Assembly (NCBI RefSeq): GCF_003443875.1
Contig: NZ_CP027482.1
Coordinates: 2,480,001-2,544,000 of the forward strand
Direction of reading: 5' to 3'
DNA: 64,000 nt
From: Aeromicrobium sp. A1-2
Lineage (GTDB): Bacteria; Actinomycetota; Actinomycetes; Propionibacteriales; Nocardioidaceae
Part shown: one piece after another, positions 52,577 to 60,925 of the stretch
Position numbering within the stretch: position 1 is the stretch's first letter
How the letters are laid out: each line of letters begins with the position of its first letter
Notes under the pieces: generated by a model
Databases searched by the model: none
Told to the model about the DNA's origin: nothing
What the model saw: only the letters and a program-made list of their open reading frames with translations
Made by a program: the position numbers and the translations under genes

Positions 52577-53545
52577 TCAGGCCTCGACGATCTCCCGCAG
52601 GAGGCGGTCCGACTCGAGCAGCGCCTCCCGGTCGTACGTCGAGGTGGACGCGAGCAGCTCATCGGCACCCGTCCGCTCGGCCAGCTGCTCGAGCGCTCGC
52701 TGCACGGTTCGGTGGCTGCCCGCGATCGCACTGTCGAGGGAGGCCGCGATGCGAGCCCGTGCCTGGGTCGTCCACGCCTGCCCCCGGATGTCCTCGGGAG
52801 ACTCCAGCGGCGGGAACTCTCCGGTCTGTCGCGACCGCGCCATCGCCCAGGCCTCCGGCAGCGCCAGCTCCCGTGCCGCGTCGTCGGTCTCGGCGACGGT
52901 CGCGTCCAGGGAGACCATGACGTACGGCTCGGCGACGCCTAGGCTCGGCCGGAAGTTTCGGCGGTATGTCTGCAGCAGGCCTCCCACCGCCGGATCGGCC
53001 AGGATCGGGCCGCCGATCACGACGGGAAGTCCCAGCCGAGCCGCAATCGCCGAGCCGCGCCGGGTCGCAAGGACGTACATCGGGATGCGCCCCTTCGACC
53101 GTGGTCGGGCGGTCACGGCGGCGTCGCCGTCAAGATGGGCCCGCAGGTCGCTCAGGTCGTGCTCGAAGGTGTCTCGTCTGTCGTCGTGCAACGCCTCGCG
53201 GACCGGCGCGGTGAACCCCAATGACCGGCCCAGCCCGAGGTCGATTCGGCCCGGATGGAGGGCCGCCAGCATCAGAAACTGTTCGGCCACGACCAGTGGT
53301 TGGTGGTGCGGGAGCATGACGCCGCCCGAGCCGAGCCTGATTCGGTCTGTGACTGCGCCGATCGCCGCCAGCAGCACGGCTGGCGAGCCACTCGCGATGC
53401 CCGGCACGGCATGGTGCTCGGCGACCCAGAAGCGGTCGTAGCCGAGCTGTTCGGCCCTGACCGCCCGGTCGACCGAATCCGTCAGCCCGTCCGCGTCGGG
53501 GTGCCCGGCGCGCGTGCGCGAGCGGTCCAGGATCGAGAGCCTCAC
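52577..53545 (-). CDS. LLM-class flavin-dependent oxidoreductase
   Basis: The 322-residue luciferase-like monooxygenase has RLSILDRSRTRAG at the start, YDRFWVAEHHAVPGIASGSP, VLLAAIGAVTDRIRLGSGGV, MLPHHQPLVVAEQF and HPGRIDLGLGRSLGF. These are hallmarks of the F420/FMN-dependent group with a glyceraldehyde-like barrel. The substrate is unknown. It starts at GTG 53545, 8 nt after the GtrA-like gene stop, and is third in the operon that begins with the GT39-like gene and bears the 11-bp direct repeat upstream. Confidence 0.85.
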   Translation of the reverse strand: MRLSILDRSRTRAGHPDADGLTDSVDRAVRAEQLGYDRFWVAEHHAVPGIASGSPAVLLAAIGAVTDRIRLGSGGVMLPHHQPLVVAEQFLMLAALHPGRIDLGLGRSLGFTAPVREALHDDRRDTFEHDLSDLRAHLDGDAAVTARPRSKGRIPMYVLATRRGSAIAARLGLPVVIGGPILADPAVGGLLQTYRRNFRPSLGVAEPYVMVSLDATVAETDDAARELALPEAWAMARSRQTGEFPPLESPEDIRGQAWTTQARARIAASLDSAIAGSHRTVQRALEQLAERTGADELLASTSTYDREALLESDRLLREIVEA

Positions 53546-53552
53546 ACGTGGG

Positions 53553-54041
53553 TCAACCGGCGAGCGGCACGGATGCTTCCCGTGTCCGCGGGTTGTCTGC
53601 GCCCGGGCTGCTGCCGAAGACGTAGCGCCGGTACGACCAGTATCGGAATGCCGTCCCGAGCGCCAGCCCGACGACATTCGCCGAGAGGTTGTCCGCCAGG
53701 CGACTGGTCAGGCCCAGCAGATCGTGCGAGATGACCAGGGTCAGTACCGATACGCCCAGGCCGACCAGGTTGAAGAGCACGAACAGCATCACCTCCCGAC
53801 GACGGTCCCCCGCACCCTCGCCACGCCACGTGATGGCCCGGTTGCCGACGTAAGTCACGACCATCGCGAGCGCCACCGCCAGAGACTTCGCGACACTCGG
53901 ATCGAGACCCACCAGGAGCGGCGCGGTCCGCAGGTAGTTGAAGACACCCACGTCGACGACGTAGCCGAACCCGCCGACGGCGAGGAAGCTCAGAATCTCC
54001 GGCGACATGAGCCGGGCGACGATCCCGCTAGGGCGCGACAC
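53553..54041 (-). CDS. GtrA-family membrane protein
   Basis: The 162-residue protein has four membrane segments and the GtrA motifs FLAVGGFGYVVDVGVFNYL and YVGNRAITWRGEG, plus a C-terminal ANVVGLALGTAFRYWSYRRYVF. GtrA proteins help flip bactoprenyl-linked sugars across the membrane. It starts at GTG 54041, overlapping the stop of the GT39-like gene by 14 nt. The pair would be a typical flippase plus GT-C transferase unit. Confidence 0.85.
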   Translation of the reverse strand: MSRPSGIVARLMSPEILSFLAVGGFGYVVDVGVFNYLRTAPLLVGLDPSVAKSLAVALAMVVTYVGNRAITWRGEGAGDRRREVMLFVLFNLVGLGVSVLTLVISHDLLGLTSRLADNLSANVVGLALGTAFRYWSYRRYVFGSSPGADNPRTREASVPLAG

Positions 54042-55566
54042 GACGCAACCCTCCGGATCCGTGGCAGCCGCCGACCACACGTGGCGCAGGACGATCGATG
54101 CCGTCCCGCAGATAGATCCTGCGGCCACACACGGCACCGACCCGGTGATAGTCACGGGACAGGATCGCGCGGGTGCCGGACGTGTCCAGCCCCCATGATC
54201 GAAGGTGCCGTCTGGTCACGAACCAGGTCGGTGCCGATGGCCCGGTCAGAATCGTGTCGAGCTGGGCCAGGTGCGGATCGAGCGTCTTGACCGGGAGGCT
54301 CCACAGATGGACGTACGGGGACGGGAGCCCCGAGGCATACGTCAGGTTGGCGCCTCCCCAGGCGTTCACGATTGTGTCGCCGGGCTTTGCGGCGGCAGCA
54401 ATCGCGCTGCCGACCGACTGGGCGCTGTCACCGGGCGGTGCCGTCAGGCCCATGCCCCAGCCGACCATCGCCGCGACCACGGCGTACGCAATGAGTACCC
54501 GGGCAACCCTGCCGTGGCGCGCCGCCACGACGCCGGCGGCAACCGAGACTGGCGCCACGAGCTCGACCAGGTAGTGGTGCCAGTAGGTGCCACCCAGCAG
54601 CACCGACACGCCGGCGAACACCATCGTCCCGATCAGCGCCCACCACAGCGGGTCCCGACGCCGCCGCAGCACGGTGTCACCCACGATGGGGAGCAGGAGG
54701 AGAGCGATCCCGCTGCTCAGAGCAACTCCCACCAGGCTGATCAGCCGCGCAGTCGAGTGCTGACGTCCACCCTCCGCCAGAACCTTGCCGGCGCGGAGAC
54801 GGAAGGGGTACATCGCGTCGAGGACCCCGGTCAGCGACGTCCCGTGCCACGAGGTCCAGCCAGCCACGACGAGTGCCGCCGCCAACGCGCCGGCGACTCC
54901 ACCGGCGGCGATCGCGGCCGAGCGACGGGCGGTGAGCCGACCGCACCACCATGAGATCGCGACGGCGAGCACGCCGAAGACCGCGGCGTCCGCAATGTTC
55001 TGCTTGACCAGCACTGCGCCGATCCCACACACACCGGCGATCGCCGCCCATGCCACCGCCGGCCGCTCCCGGTCAGCCCGGACCGCGTGGATCCCGGCCG
55101 CGATCCCGGCGAGGACCAGCGGCGCAGCGAGCAGCTCCCCGTCGACCTCATAGCCGCCGAGCCATGGGCTCAGACACAGCGCTGCCGCCGCCACGGCAGC
55201 CCAGCGGGCGGCAGCCGGTCCCCCCAGCAGGCCCGCCACCCGCGCCGACCCGATGACCACCAGCGCCACCGCGAGGCAGCCGATCAGCCGCAATGCCGTG
55301 AGTCCTCCGAGCGACGACGCGGTCCGAAAGATCGTGATCAGCAGCGGTGGCCGGTCGACCCAGTAGTCGCCGTAGAGGGAGCGGCCTGCACCGGACCACT
55401 GGGCACCGACCAGCAGGAAGCCACCCTCGTCGGGTCGCGGGGGCCGCGCGATGAGTGCCAACCGGGCCAGGACCGGCACGGCCACGCTGACGGCCAGGGT
55501 CCAGGTCGGCAGCAGGCCGAGCGACTGGCGAGGTGCGCGGAGGGGTCCAGCGTCCAGCACGGTCAT
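54028..55566 (-). CDS. GT39/ArnT-like membrane glycosyltransferase
   Basis: The 512-residue polytopic protein resembles PMT_2 (ArnT-like) transferases. In the first extracytoplasmic loop it has ARPPRPDEGGFLLVGAQW, with an Asp-Glu pair typical of GT-C enzymes, then DYWVDRPPLLITIFR. About ten membrane segments and a soluble C-terminal region (LPSPYVHLWSLPVKTLDPH) follow. The donor is presumably polyprenyl-linked sugar. The ATG at 55566 has no good ribosome site, but a 19-bp direct repeat ends exactly 22 nt upstream and a GAGGTT hexamer lies 6 nt upstream, so the transcript may be leaderless. Confidence 0.78.
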   Translation of the reverse strand: MTVLDAGPLRAPRQSLGLLPTWTLAVSVAVPVLARLALIARPPRPDEGGFLLVGAQWSGAGRSLYGDYWVDRPPLLITIFRTASSLGGLTALRLIGCLAVALVVIGSARVAGLLGGPAAARWAAVAAAALCLSPWLGGYEVDGELLAAPLVLAGIAAGIHAVRADRERPAVAWAAIAGVCGIGAVLVKQNIADAAVFGVLAVAISWWCGRLTARRSAAIAAGGVAGALAAALVVAGWTSWHGTSLTGVLDAMYPFRLRAGKVLAEGGRQHSTARLISLVGVALSSGIALLLLPIVGDTVLRRRRDPLWWALIGTMVFAGVSVLLGGTYWHHYLVELVAPVSVAAGVVAARHGRVARVLIAYAVVAAMVGWGMGLTAPPGDSAQSVGSAIAAAAKPGDTIVNAWGGANLTYASGLPSPYVHLWSLPVKTLDPHLAQLDTILTGPSAPTWFVTRRHLRSWGLDTSGTRAILSRDYHRVGAVCGRRIYLRDGIDRPAPRVVGGCHGSGGLRRVAP

Positions 55567-55588
55567 GTGACCAACCTCGACCTCCGAA

Positions 55589-55607
55589 CCTGACCGTGAC
55601 CTGACTG
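55589..55607 (-). promoter_or_regulatory. direct-repeat operator before the GT39-like operon
   Basis: On the minus strand CAGTCAGG-TCA-CGGTCAGG forms a direct repeat with an 11-bp period (units 55607-55600 and 55596-55589). The space from its 3' end to the ATG (55566) is 22 nt. It also lies in the divergent region before the response regulator gene (55658). OmpR-type regulators often bind such repeats. It matches the sites at 57632 and 60885. Confidence 0.65.
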
Positions 55608-55657
55608 CTGTCGCCTCCCGGCGTCGCCGACAGCGCAGGATGGGGCACCATGGCGGC

Positions 55658-56320
55658 ATGGCTGTCGTGGGCATCTGCGAGGACGATCCGGATGTGCGGC
55701 GCGTCCTGACCGATGCGCTCAAGATGAACGGGCACGAGGTCGTCATCGCTCGCAACGGCCGCGAGGCCGTGGACAACCTCGGCCCGCGCAGTGGCGTCGA
55801 GGTGCTGATCCTGGACATCGGCCTGCCCGACGCCGACGGCCGCGACGTGTGCCAGGCCCTGCGCGCCGACGGACAGCACGCTCCCACACTGTTCCTCACG
55901 GCGCTGGATGCTGTCCACGACCGGGTGTCGGGCTTCCACGCCGGTGGAGACGACTACGTCGTCAAGCCGTTTGCGATCTCCGAGATCCTCGTGCGGATCG
56001 ATGCGCTACGACGTCGGAGCCGCTCCGAGCCCGTCTCGGTCAGCGGCCTGAGCCTCAACCCCGACCGGTTGTCAGTCCAGGCCGACGACCGTGAGGTGGC
56101 TCTGACCCCCACGGAGTTCCGGCTGCTCGCTGCCATCGCGGCCGATCCGGGCGGCATCGTGCGCAGGCGGACCGCGGTCGCCGCAGCCTGGCCCGACGGC
56201 GCGATCGTCAACGAGAACACGATCGACTCGTACGTGCGTCGCCTGCGGGTCAAGCTCGCGACGATCGACTCCCCCGTCGGGCTCGTGACGGTGCGTGGAG
56301 TCGGGTTCACGCTGCGATGA
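55658..56320 (+). CDS. OmpR-family response regulator
   Basis: The 220-residue protein has a receiver domain (CEDDPDVRRVL; phosphoacceptor Asp in VEVLILDIGLPDADG, about residue 46-54; VKPF with the conserved Lys). A winged-helix DNA-binding domain follows (LTPTEFRLLAAIAADPGGIV; TIDSYVRRLRVKL; TVRGVGFTLR). The ATG at 55658 is chosen, giving a normal start to the receiver. It is coupled to its kinase by ATGA. The direct repeats with 11-bp period upstream of this region and of neighbouring units are likely its binding sites. Confidence 0.92.
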   Translation: MAVVGICEDDPDVRRVLTDALKMNGHEVVIARNGREAVDNLGPRSGVEVLILDIGLPDADGRDVCQALRADGQHAPTLFLTALDAVHDRVSGFHAGGDDYVVKPFAISEILVRIDALRRRSRSEPVSVSGLSLNPDRLSVQADDREVALTPTEFRLLAAIAADPGGIVRRRTAVAAAWPDGAIVNENTIDSYVRRLRVKLATIDSPVGLVTVRGVGFTLR

Positions 56321-57630
56321 GCACCCCCGGACGCAGCCTCATCTCCCGCATCGTGTGGAGCACCCTGATCGTGACCGCCATCGCCATGGTCGCGATGGTC
56401 GGCACGGTCCTGCTGATCCTCGCCGCGCTGACCCGCAACAACATCGACAACCGGCTGCACGACCAGCTGTCGGCGGTCTCGGCCACGGTCACGGTTCGGG
56501 GGGACGGCACGGTGACGGCGTTGGAGACCCCCAACGACTCGATCGACGACACGACCTGGATCTTCGCCGCCGATGGTGCCGTGATCGAGGGCCCGCGAGT
56601 CGGCGCCCGACTGACCGCGATCGCGACCTCGCTCTCCGACGTACGCGCGGAGACCAACCTGAACCAGGACGAGCACGCTTTCCTTGCCGCCCCCGTCACC
56701 CGCAGCGGCACGGTGCGCGCCGTGGTCGTCGTCGAGGCGCCGCTCGAGCCATATGAGTCGACCCGCAACCTGACCCTGCTGGGGCTCGCAGCCCTCGCCC
56801 TGGTCGTGACCGGCGGATCGGCCGCGCTCGCGGCGTGGACCGTACGCCGCACGCTGGAGCCGGTCGAGACCATGGCAGAGAGCGCCGAGGACTGGAGCGA
56901 GCATGACCTGGACTCCCGGTTCGAGACCACCGAGGTCGATGACGAGTTCGGCCACCTCGGTCGCACGCTGAACGGCCTGCTCGACCGCGTGGCGGGGGCG
57001 CTTCGCGGCGAGCAGCGGTTGACCTCGGAGCTGGCACATGAGCTGAGGACGCCCTTGACCGCGATCCGTGGCGAGGCCGAGCTGAGCCTCATGGCCGAAT
57101 CCGATGCCGACATCAGGGTCCGGCTCGAGCGGGTCGTCACTCTCGTGGACGTCATGAGCACGACGATCAGCTCGCTCGTCGCGATCGCCCGGGACGACGC
57201 GCGGACCAGCTCGCACACCACGTCCGACGTTCTCGTGCGGACCGTACTGGAGCACCACCCGCATGCTCGGGGGATCTCGGTCTCGACCGACGGGATCACG
57301 GCCGTCGACATCGCAGTGCCGATCGATCTGGCCGCGCGTGCCCTCTCGCCAATCCTCGACAATGCACTCCAGCACGCCCGATCACGCGTCACGATCGTCG
57401 CCGAGACCGAGGGTCGCATGGTGCGCATCAGGATCAGCGACGACGGCGAGGGGCTTCCCAGCGGCGACACCGAGTCGGTGTTCCTGTCCGGCCGGCGCGG
57501 ACCGGCCAGCACCGGGGCGGGCCTGGGACTCGCGCTGTCGCGGAGGGTCGCTCGCACGCTCGGCGGTGACGTCCACGTCACTTCGGCTGCCGATCCGACG
57601 ACGTTCACGGTGACCCTCCCCGTCTCATGA
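56317..57630 (+). CDS. sensor histidine kinase
   Basis: The 437-residue kinase has two membrane helices (about residues 13-36 and 150-173) enclosing a sensor loop. A HAMP-type linker (RRTLEPVETMAESAEDW) follows, then the HisKA box SELAHELRTPLTAIRGE with the phosphorylated His, and an ATPase domain with LDNALQHARSRV (N box), ISDDGEGLPSGD (G1) and GAGLGLALSRRVA (G2). The sensor loop is short (about 110 residues) and unrecognised, so the signal is unknown. Confidence 0.92.
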   Translation: MSTPGRSLISRIVWSTLIVTAIAMVAMVGTVLLILAALTRNNIDNRLHDQLSAVSATVTVRGDGTVTALETPNDSIDDTTWIFAADGAVIEGPRVGARLTAIATSLSDVRAETNLNQDEHAFLAAPVTRSGTVRAVVVVEAPLEPYESTRNLTLLGLAALALVVTGGSAALAAWTVRRTLEPVETMAESAEDWSEHDLDSRFETTEVDDEFGHLGRTLNGLLDRVAGALRGEQRLTSELAHELRTPLTAIRGEAELSLMAESDADIRVRLERVVTLVDVMSTTISSLVAIARDDARTSSHTTSDVLVRTVLEHHPHARGISVSTDGITAVDIAVPIDLAARALSPILDNALQHARSRVTIVAETEGRMVRIRISDDGEGLPSGDTESVFLSGRRGPASTGAGLGLALSRRVARTLGGDVHVTSAADPTTFTVTLPVS

Positions 57631-57631
57631 G

Positions 57632-57650
57632 TGATCAGGTACGTGGCAGG
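57632..57650 (+). promoter_or_regulatory. direct-repeat operator before the COG4705 gene
   Basis: TGATCAGG-TAC-GTGGCAGG contains CAGG twice with an 11-bp period (57636-57639 and 57647-57650). It ends 22 nt before the ATG at 57673, exactly as at the other two sites, and a CAGAGT hexamer stands 6 nt before the ATG. It follows the kinase stop directly, so the downstream unit can be expressed independently. It is the weakest match of the three. Confidence 0.55.
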
Positions 57651-57672
57651 TTGGCCACCCCAGAGTGGCGCC

Positions 57673-58506
57673 ATGACGCTTTCCACAACGCCACCTGAGC
57701 CCACCACGCCACACGTCGACCGACGCGCCTGGACCCGGATCCTGTTGAACAAGGTTCCCGAGGTCACAGTGCTGTTCTGGGTCGTCAAGATCTTGTCCAC
57801 GACGGTTGGCGAGACCGCCGCGGACTTCCTCAACGAGAACGTCGGTCTGGGACTGTCCGCGACGACGGCGCTCATGGCGCTCCTGCTGGCCGCCGTGCTG
57901 ATCGTCCAGTTCTCGCTCCGCCGCTACGTGCCCGCCGTGTACTGGCTCGCAGTCGTGCTCGTCAGCGTCGTCGGAACGTTGTTCTCCGACAACCTGGTCG
58001 ACAACCTCGGCGTCAGCCTCTGGACCACCTCGGCGATCTTCGGCGCGGGACTGATCGCCTCTTTCGTCGCTTGGTACCGCTCGGAGCACACCCTGTCGAT
58101 CCACTCGATCGTGACCCGCCGACGTGAGGCGTTCTACTGGCTCGCGATCCTGTTCACCTTCGCACTCGGCACCTCGGCCGGCGACCTGGTCGCCGAGAAG
58201 CTCGCGGTCGGCTATCTCCCGTCCGCGCTGATCTTCGGCAGCTTGATCGCCGTGATCACCGCGTCGTACTTCGCCTTCAAGGCCGATGCCGTGATCGCCT
58301 TCTGGGCGGCCTACATCGTCACCCGCCCGTTCGGCGCCTCGATGGGCGACTTCCTGACTGCATCAACCAAGGATGGCGGACTGGGCCTGGGCACGAACGG
58401 CACGAGCGCCTTGTTCATCGCGATCATCGTCGGATGCGTCGGCTGGTTCACGATCACGGCTCGCCGGGCCGATCGCGACCTCGTGCTGACCCCCGCGGCC
58501 GCTTGA
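57673..58506 (+). CDS. COG4705-type membrane protein with fourfold G-x4-D repeat
   Basis: The 277-residue protein has about eight membrane segments. Four times it shows a Gly-x4-Asp element near the membrane: GETAAD (46-51), GTLFSD (101-106), GTSAGD (166-171) and GASMGD (221-226). The spacings are 55, 65 and 55, so the first pair and second pair are 120 apart, indicating internal duplication. The family (COG4705-like) is uncharacterised. The acidic residues suggest ion or metal movement or binding. It sits directly after the two-component genes and before PAP2. Confidence 0.85.
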   Translation: MTLSTTPPEPTTPHVDRRAWTRILLNKVPEVTVLFWVVKILSTTVGETAADFLNENVGLGLSATTALMALLLAAVLIVQFSLRRYVPAVYWLAVVLVSVVGTLFSDNLVDNLGVSLWTTSAIFGAGLIASFVAWYRSEHTLSIHSIVTRRREAFYWLAILFTFALGTSAGDLVAEKLAVGYLPSALIFGSLIAVITASYFAFKADAVIAFWAAYIVTRPFGASMGDFLTASTKDGGLGLGTNGTSALFIAIIVGCVGWFTITARRADRDLVLTPAAA

Positions 58507-58539
58507 CCCTCCCGTACTGCCCGTCACAGGAAGTCAGAC

Positions 58540-59241
58540 ATGAGCACCTCGATCCACCCCAGGCAGGCGGCCCTGCCGCTGACACTGACCGCGGCGGCCA
58601 TCGCCGCCCTGCTGGGCCTGGCCGACTCCGCCCGGGAGCATGACGGGGTCTCCGCGAGGCTCGACCCGCAGCTTGCGACGGATGCGGTGCACCTCCGTAC
58701 GGGCCTGCTGACCCGCGCCGCGCATCTGCTGACGTTCCTCGGCAGCGAGATCGTCGTGGGTGGACTGGCGCTGGTGTTTCTGGTCGTGCTGCTCCAGCGG
58801 CGCGGCCGCTTCCTGGCCGGCTGCTTCGCGATGGCGATGGCCGTTTCAGTCGGGCTCACGGTCGGTGTCAAGCTGCTCGTCGAGCGCCCCCCCCCCGGGA
58901 GCGCCTATCGGCTCGGATCGCTCGACACCACCTACTCGTTTCCGTCCGGCCACAGCCTCAACTCGGCCGTCCTCCTGGGTCTGGTCGTGCTGCTCGTGGT
59001 CCCGCTGATCCGGTCTCGTGCCCGACGGATCCTCGCGATCGCCGGAGCCACGCTGCTCGGGATCGGAATCGGTGTGAGCCGCGTCTATCTCGGCTATCAC
59101 TGGGCCAGCGACGTGCTCGCGTCGTGGCTCATCGCCGCAGCACTGCTGACACTCGTGTCCCTGGCCGTTCGGGTCCGACTCACAGGCTCCACGCCACGGT
59201 CCGGCAGCAGTCAGGTCCTCGCAGGTGCTGAGACGTCGTGA
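58540..59241 (+). CDS. PAP2-family membrane phosphatase
   Basis: The 233-residue protein has about six membrane helices and the three PAP2 motifs: KLLVERPPPG (a shortened K-x-RP motif), SFPSGHSLNSA (PSGH with the active His) and SRVYLGYHWASDVLASW (SR-x5-H-x3-D). Such enzymes dephosphorylate lipid phosphates such as phosphatidic acid or undecaprenyl pyrophosphate. AGGAAG lies close upstream of the ATG at 58540. It follows the COG4705 gene by 33 nt, without its own direct repeat, so it is probably co-transcribed. Confidence 0.9.
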   Translation: MSTSIHPRQAALPLTLTAAAIAALLGLADSAREHDGVSARLDPQLATDAVHLRTGLLTRAAHLLTFLGSEIVVGGLALVFLVVLLQRRGRFLAGCFAMAMAVSVGLTVGVKLLVERPPPGSAYRLGSLDTTYSFPSGHSLNSAVLLGLVVLLVVPLIRSRARRILAIAGATLLGIGIGVSRVYLGYHWASDVLASWLIAAALLTLVSLAVRVRLTGSTPRSGSSQVLAGAETS

Positions 59242-59251
59242 CCGGCCGTGG

Positions 59252-59842
59252 TCATGACCCGGTGGTGCCGAGCACGGCGAGCGCCGCGTCGACACTCTGC
59301 TCGACGAGATGCTGATCCAGCGGTGGCAGCCCCGGCAGCAGCGCCCGCATCATCAACGGTCCGGTGATGAGATCGCAGATCCACTCCGTGTCCTCGCACG
59401 GCTCGATCTCTCCGCGGAGTCCCGCGCGCTCGAGGAGCCGTGCCGTGGCCGCACGTCGGGGCGTCAGGAACCGCTCGACGAAGGCAGTGGCTGCGGCGCT
59501 GCTGGTCCCGAGCTCGTCGAGCAGTCCCCCGACAGCCCCTCGCAGAACTGGATCGCCGAACAGCACCAGCTGGTGTTGCTGCAGGTCCAGCAGGTCTCCG
59601 CGCAGAGTGCCGGTGTCGTGAGTGGGATCGTCGCCGAAGCGGTCCACGAGCGCATCGATCACGAGCTCGGCCCGATTGCGGTGGCGTCGGTAGAGCGCCG
59701 GCTTCGTGGTCCCGGCAAGCCTGGCGACAGCGTCGATCGTCGTCCCGGCATAGCCGTGCTCGGCCAGCAGCGCGCAGGTCGCGTCGAGCAACGCGCGATC
59801 CAGGCGCGCGTCGCGAGGGCGACCGAAGGCATTGACCGACAT
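59252..59842 (-). CDS. TetR-family regulator
   Basis: The 196-residue TetR regulator has a DNA-binding domain RDARLDRALLDATCALLAEHG and TIDAVARLAGTTKPALYRRHRNRAELV (residues ~10-55). Its ligand domain is TetR_C-like, ending LPGLPPLDQHLVEQSVDAALAVL. It is divergent from an alpha/beta hydrolase gene with only 25 bp between starts, and an ACGTT-N9-AACGT inverted repeat lies there. It probably represses itself and the hydrolase. Confidence 0.9.
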   Translation of the reverse strand: MSVNAFGRPRDARLDRALLDATCALLAEHGYAGTTIDAVARLAGTTKPALYRRHRNRAELVIDALVDRFGDDPTHDTGTLRGDLLDLQQHQLVLFGDPVLRGAVGGLLDELGTSSAAATAFVERFLTPRRAATARLLERAGLRGEIEPCEDTEWICDLITGPLMMRALLPGLPPLDQHLVEQSVDAALAVLGTTGS

Positions 59843-59861
59843 ACGTTCCTAACCGTAACGT
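59843..59861. promoter_or_regulatory. TetR operator/overlapping promoters
   Basis: ACGTT (59843-59847) and AACGT (59857-59861) form an inverted repeat of the whole 25-bp gap between divergent starts. TAACGT (59856-59861) stands 6 nt before the hydrolase ATG and is a good -10, so that transcript would be leaderless and blocked by a bound TetR dimer. Confidence 0.6.
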
Positions 59862-59867
59862 AAGAGC

Positions 59868-60827
59868 ATGACTGAGCATCCCGACCGGAGTACACACCGT
59901 ATCCAGAGCGACTCCGGGGGCCAGATCCACACCTGGATCTACCCCGCGGCCCGTACGACGTTCCACGCCGAGCTGGGTTCGCCGCTCGCACCGGCGATCG
60001 TGATGGCGCACGGCATCGGCGGCATCAAGGCGGCTGGGCTGGCTCCGTTCGCCGAGGCATTCTCGGCGGCGGGCTACACGTGTCTCGTCCTGGACTACCG
60101 GCACTGGGGCGACTCCGACGGAGAGCCACGCGAAATGCTCTCGATCCGGGCTCAGCTCGACGACTACCGCACGGTGCTGCGCCATGCTCGAGCGATGGAC
60201 GGGGTCGACCCCGAGCGCATCTTCGTCTGGGGGACGTCGTTCGCCGGGATGCACGTCGTGGAGCTTGCCGCGAGTGAGGACTACCTCGCCGGAGCGATCG
60301 CCCAGTGCCCGCTGGTGGACGGACTGGCGGGCCTGGTCAACGTGCCGCTCCCCCGCGGCCTGCGACTGATGCGGGAATCGGCACTGGACCGGCTCGGCGC
60401 CCTGCGCGGACGCTCCCCGCGCTACCTGCCGCTGATCGTGTCCGAGAACGAGTTCGGGGTGATCGCGACCGATGACGCCCTGCACGGGCTGGAACGGCTG
60501 CAGCCCGCCGACGGCACAGACTGGCCCAACCAGATCACCGCCCGCAGCCTGCTGGACGTGACCTTCAGCCGCCCCGTGCGCCGCGCCGGAAAGGCCCGCT
60601 GCCCGTTGCTGATGGTGGTGGCCGAGGACGACACCATGGCGCCCACCAGACCTGCGATTCGTACGGCGGCCCGCGCTCCACGCGGTGAGCTCTACCGCAG
60701 TCGCGGCGGGCACTACGACGTGTACGCCGGCGGTTTCGACCACGAGCACGTGGTCGCGGTGGAGCTTGCGTTCCTCGATCGCGTCAGCGGACGACTGGAG
60801 GTCGTGGCGAACGGGCAGCGCGGCTGA
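59868..60827 (+). CDS. alpha/beta hydrolase
   Basis: The 319-residue protein has an alpha/beta-hydrolase core: PAIVMAHGIGGIKAAGL (oxyanion region), DYRHWGDSDGEPREML, FVWGTSFAGMHVVELA with the nucleophile Ser in GTSFAG, LLMVVAEDDTMAP with a candidate acid, and the terminal SRGGHYDVYAGGFDHEH with the catalytic His. Substrate unknown. The ATG at 59868 has no ribosome site because the leader is only a few bases. Repression by the divergent TetR is likely. Confidence 0.85.
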   Translation: MTEHPDRSTHRIQSDSGGQIHTWIYPAARTTFHAELGSPLAPAIVMAHGIGGIKAAGLAPFAEAFSAAGYTCLVLDYRHWGDSDGEPREMLSIRAQLDDYRTVLRHARAMDGVDPERIFVWGTSFAGMHVVELAASEDYLAGAIAQCPLVDGLAGLVNVPLPRGLRLMRESALDRLGALRGRSPRYLPLIVSENEFGVIATDDALHGLERLQPADGTDWPNQITARSLLDVTFSRPVRRAGKARCPLLMVVAEDDTMAPTRPAIRTAARAPRGELYRSRGGHYDVYAGGFDHEHVVAVELAFLDRVSGRLEVVANGQRG

Positions 60828-60884
60828 GACGCACTGCGACACCGGGCCACCACGACGGACACCGCGACCACGGGCTGCGTCTCG

Positions 60885-60903
60885 CAGTCAGGCTGCAGTC
60901 AGG
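60885..60903 (+). promoter_or_regulatory. direct-repeat operator before dedA-like gene
   Basis: CAGTCAGG-CTG-CAGTCAGG is a perfect 8-bp direct repeat with an 11-bp period (60885-60892 and 60896-60903), ending 22 nt before the ATG at 60926. The next 7 bases, TCACGGT, are the same as at 55589-55607 between its two units. TAGCGT (60914-60919) lies 6 nt before the ATG and looks like a -10 for a leaderless transcript. Confidence 0.7.
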
Positions 60904-60925
60904 TCACGGTGCCTAGCGTGACGGC

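Noticed and set aside
58510-58539. Fourth copy of the direct-repeat operator before PAP2
   Set aside because: GTCA occurs twice with a 10-bp spacing, but the units lack the CAGG core at an 11-bp period and do not end 22 nt before the ATG; the gene also has a normal ribosome site.
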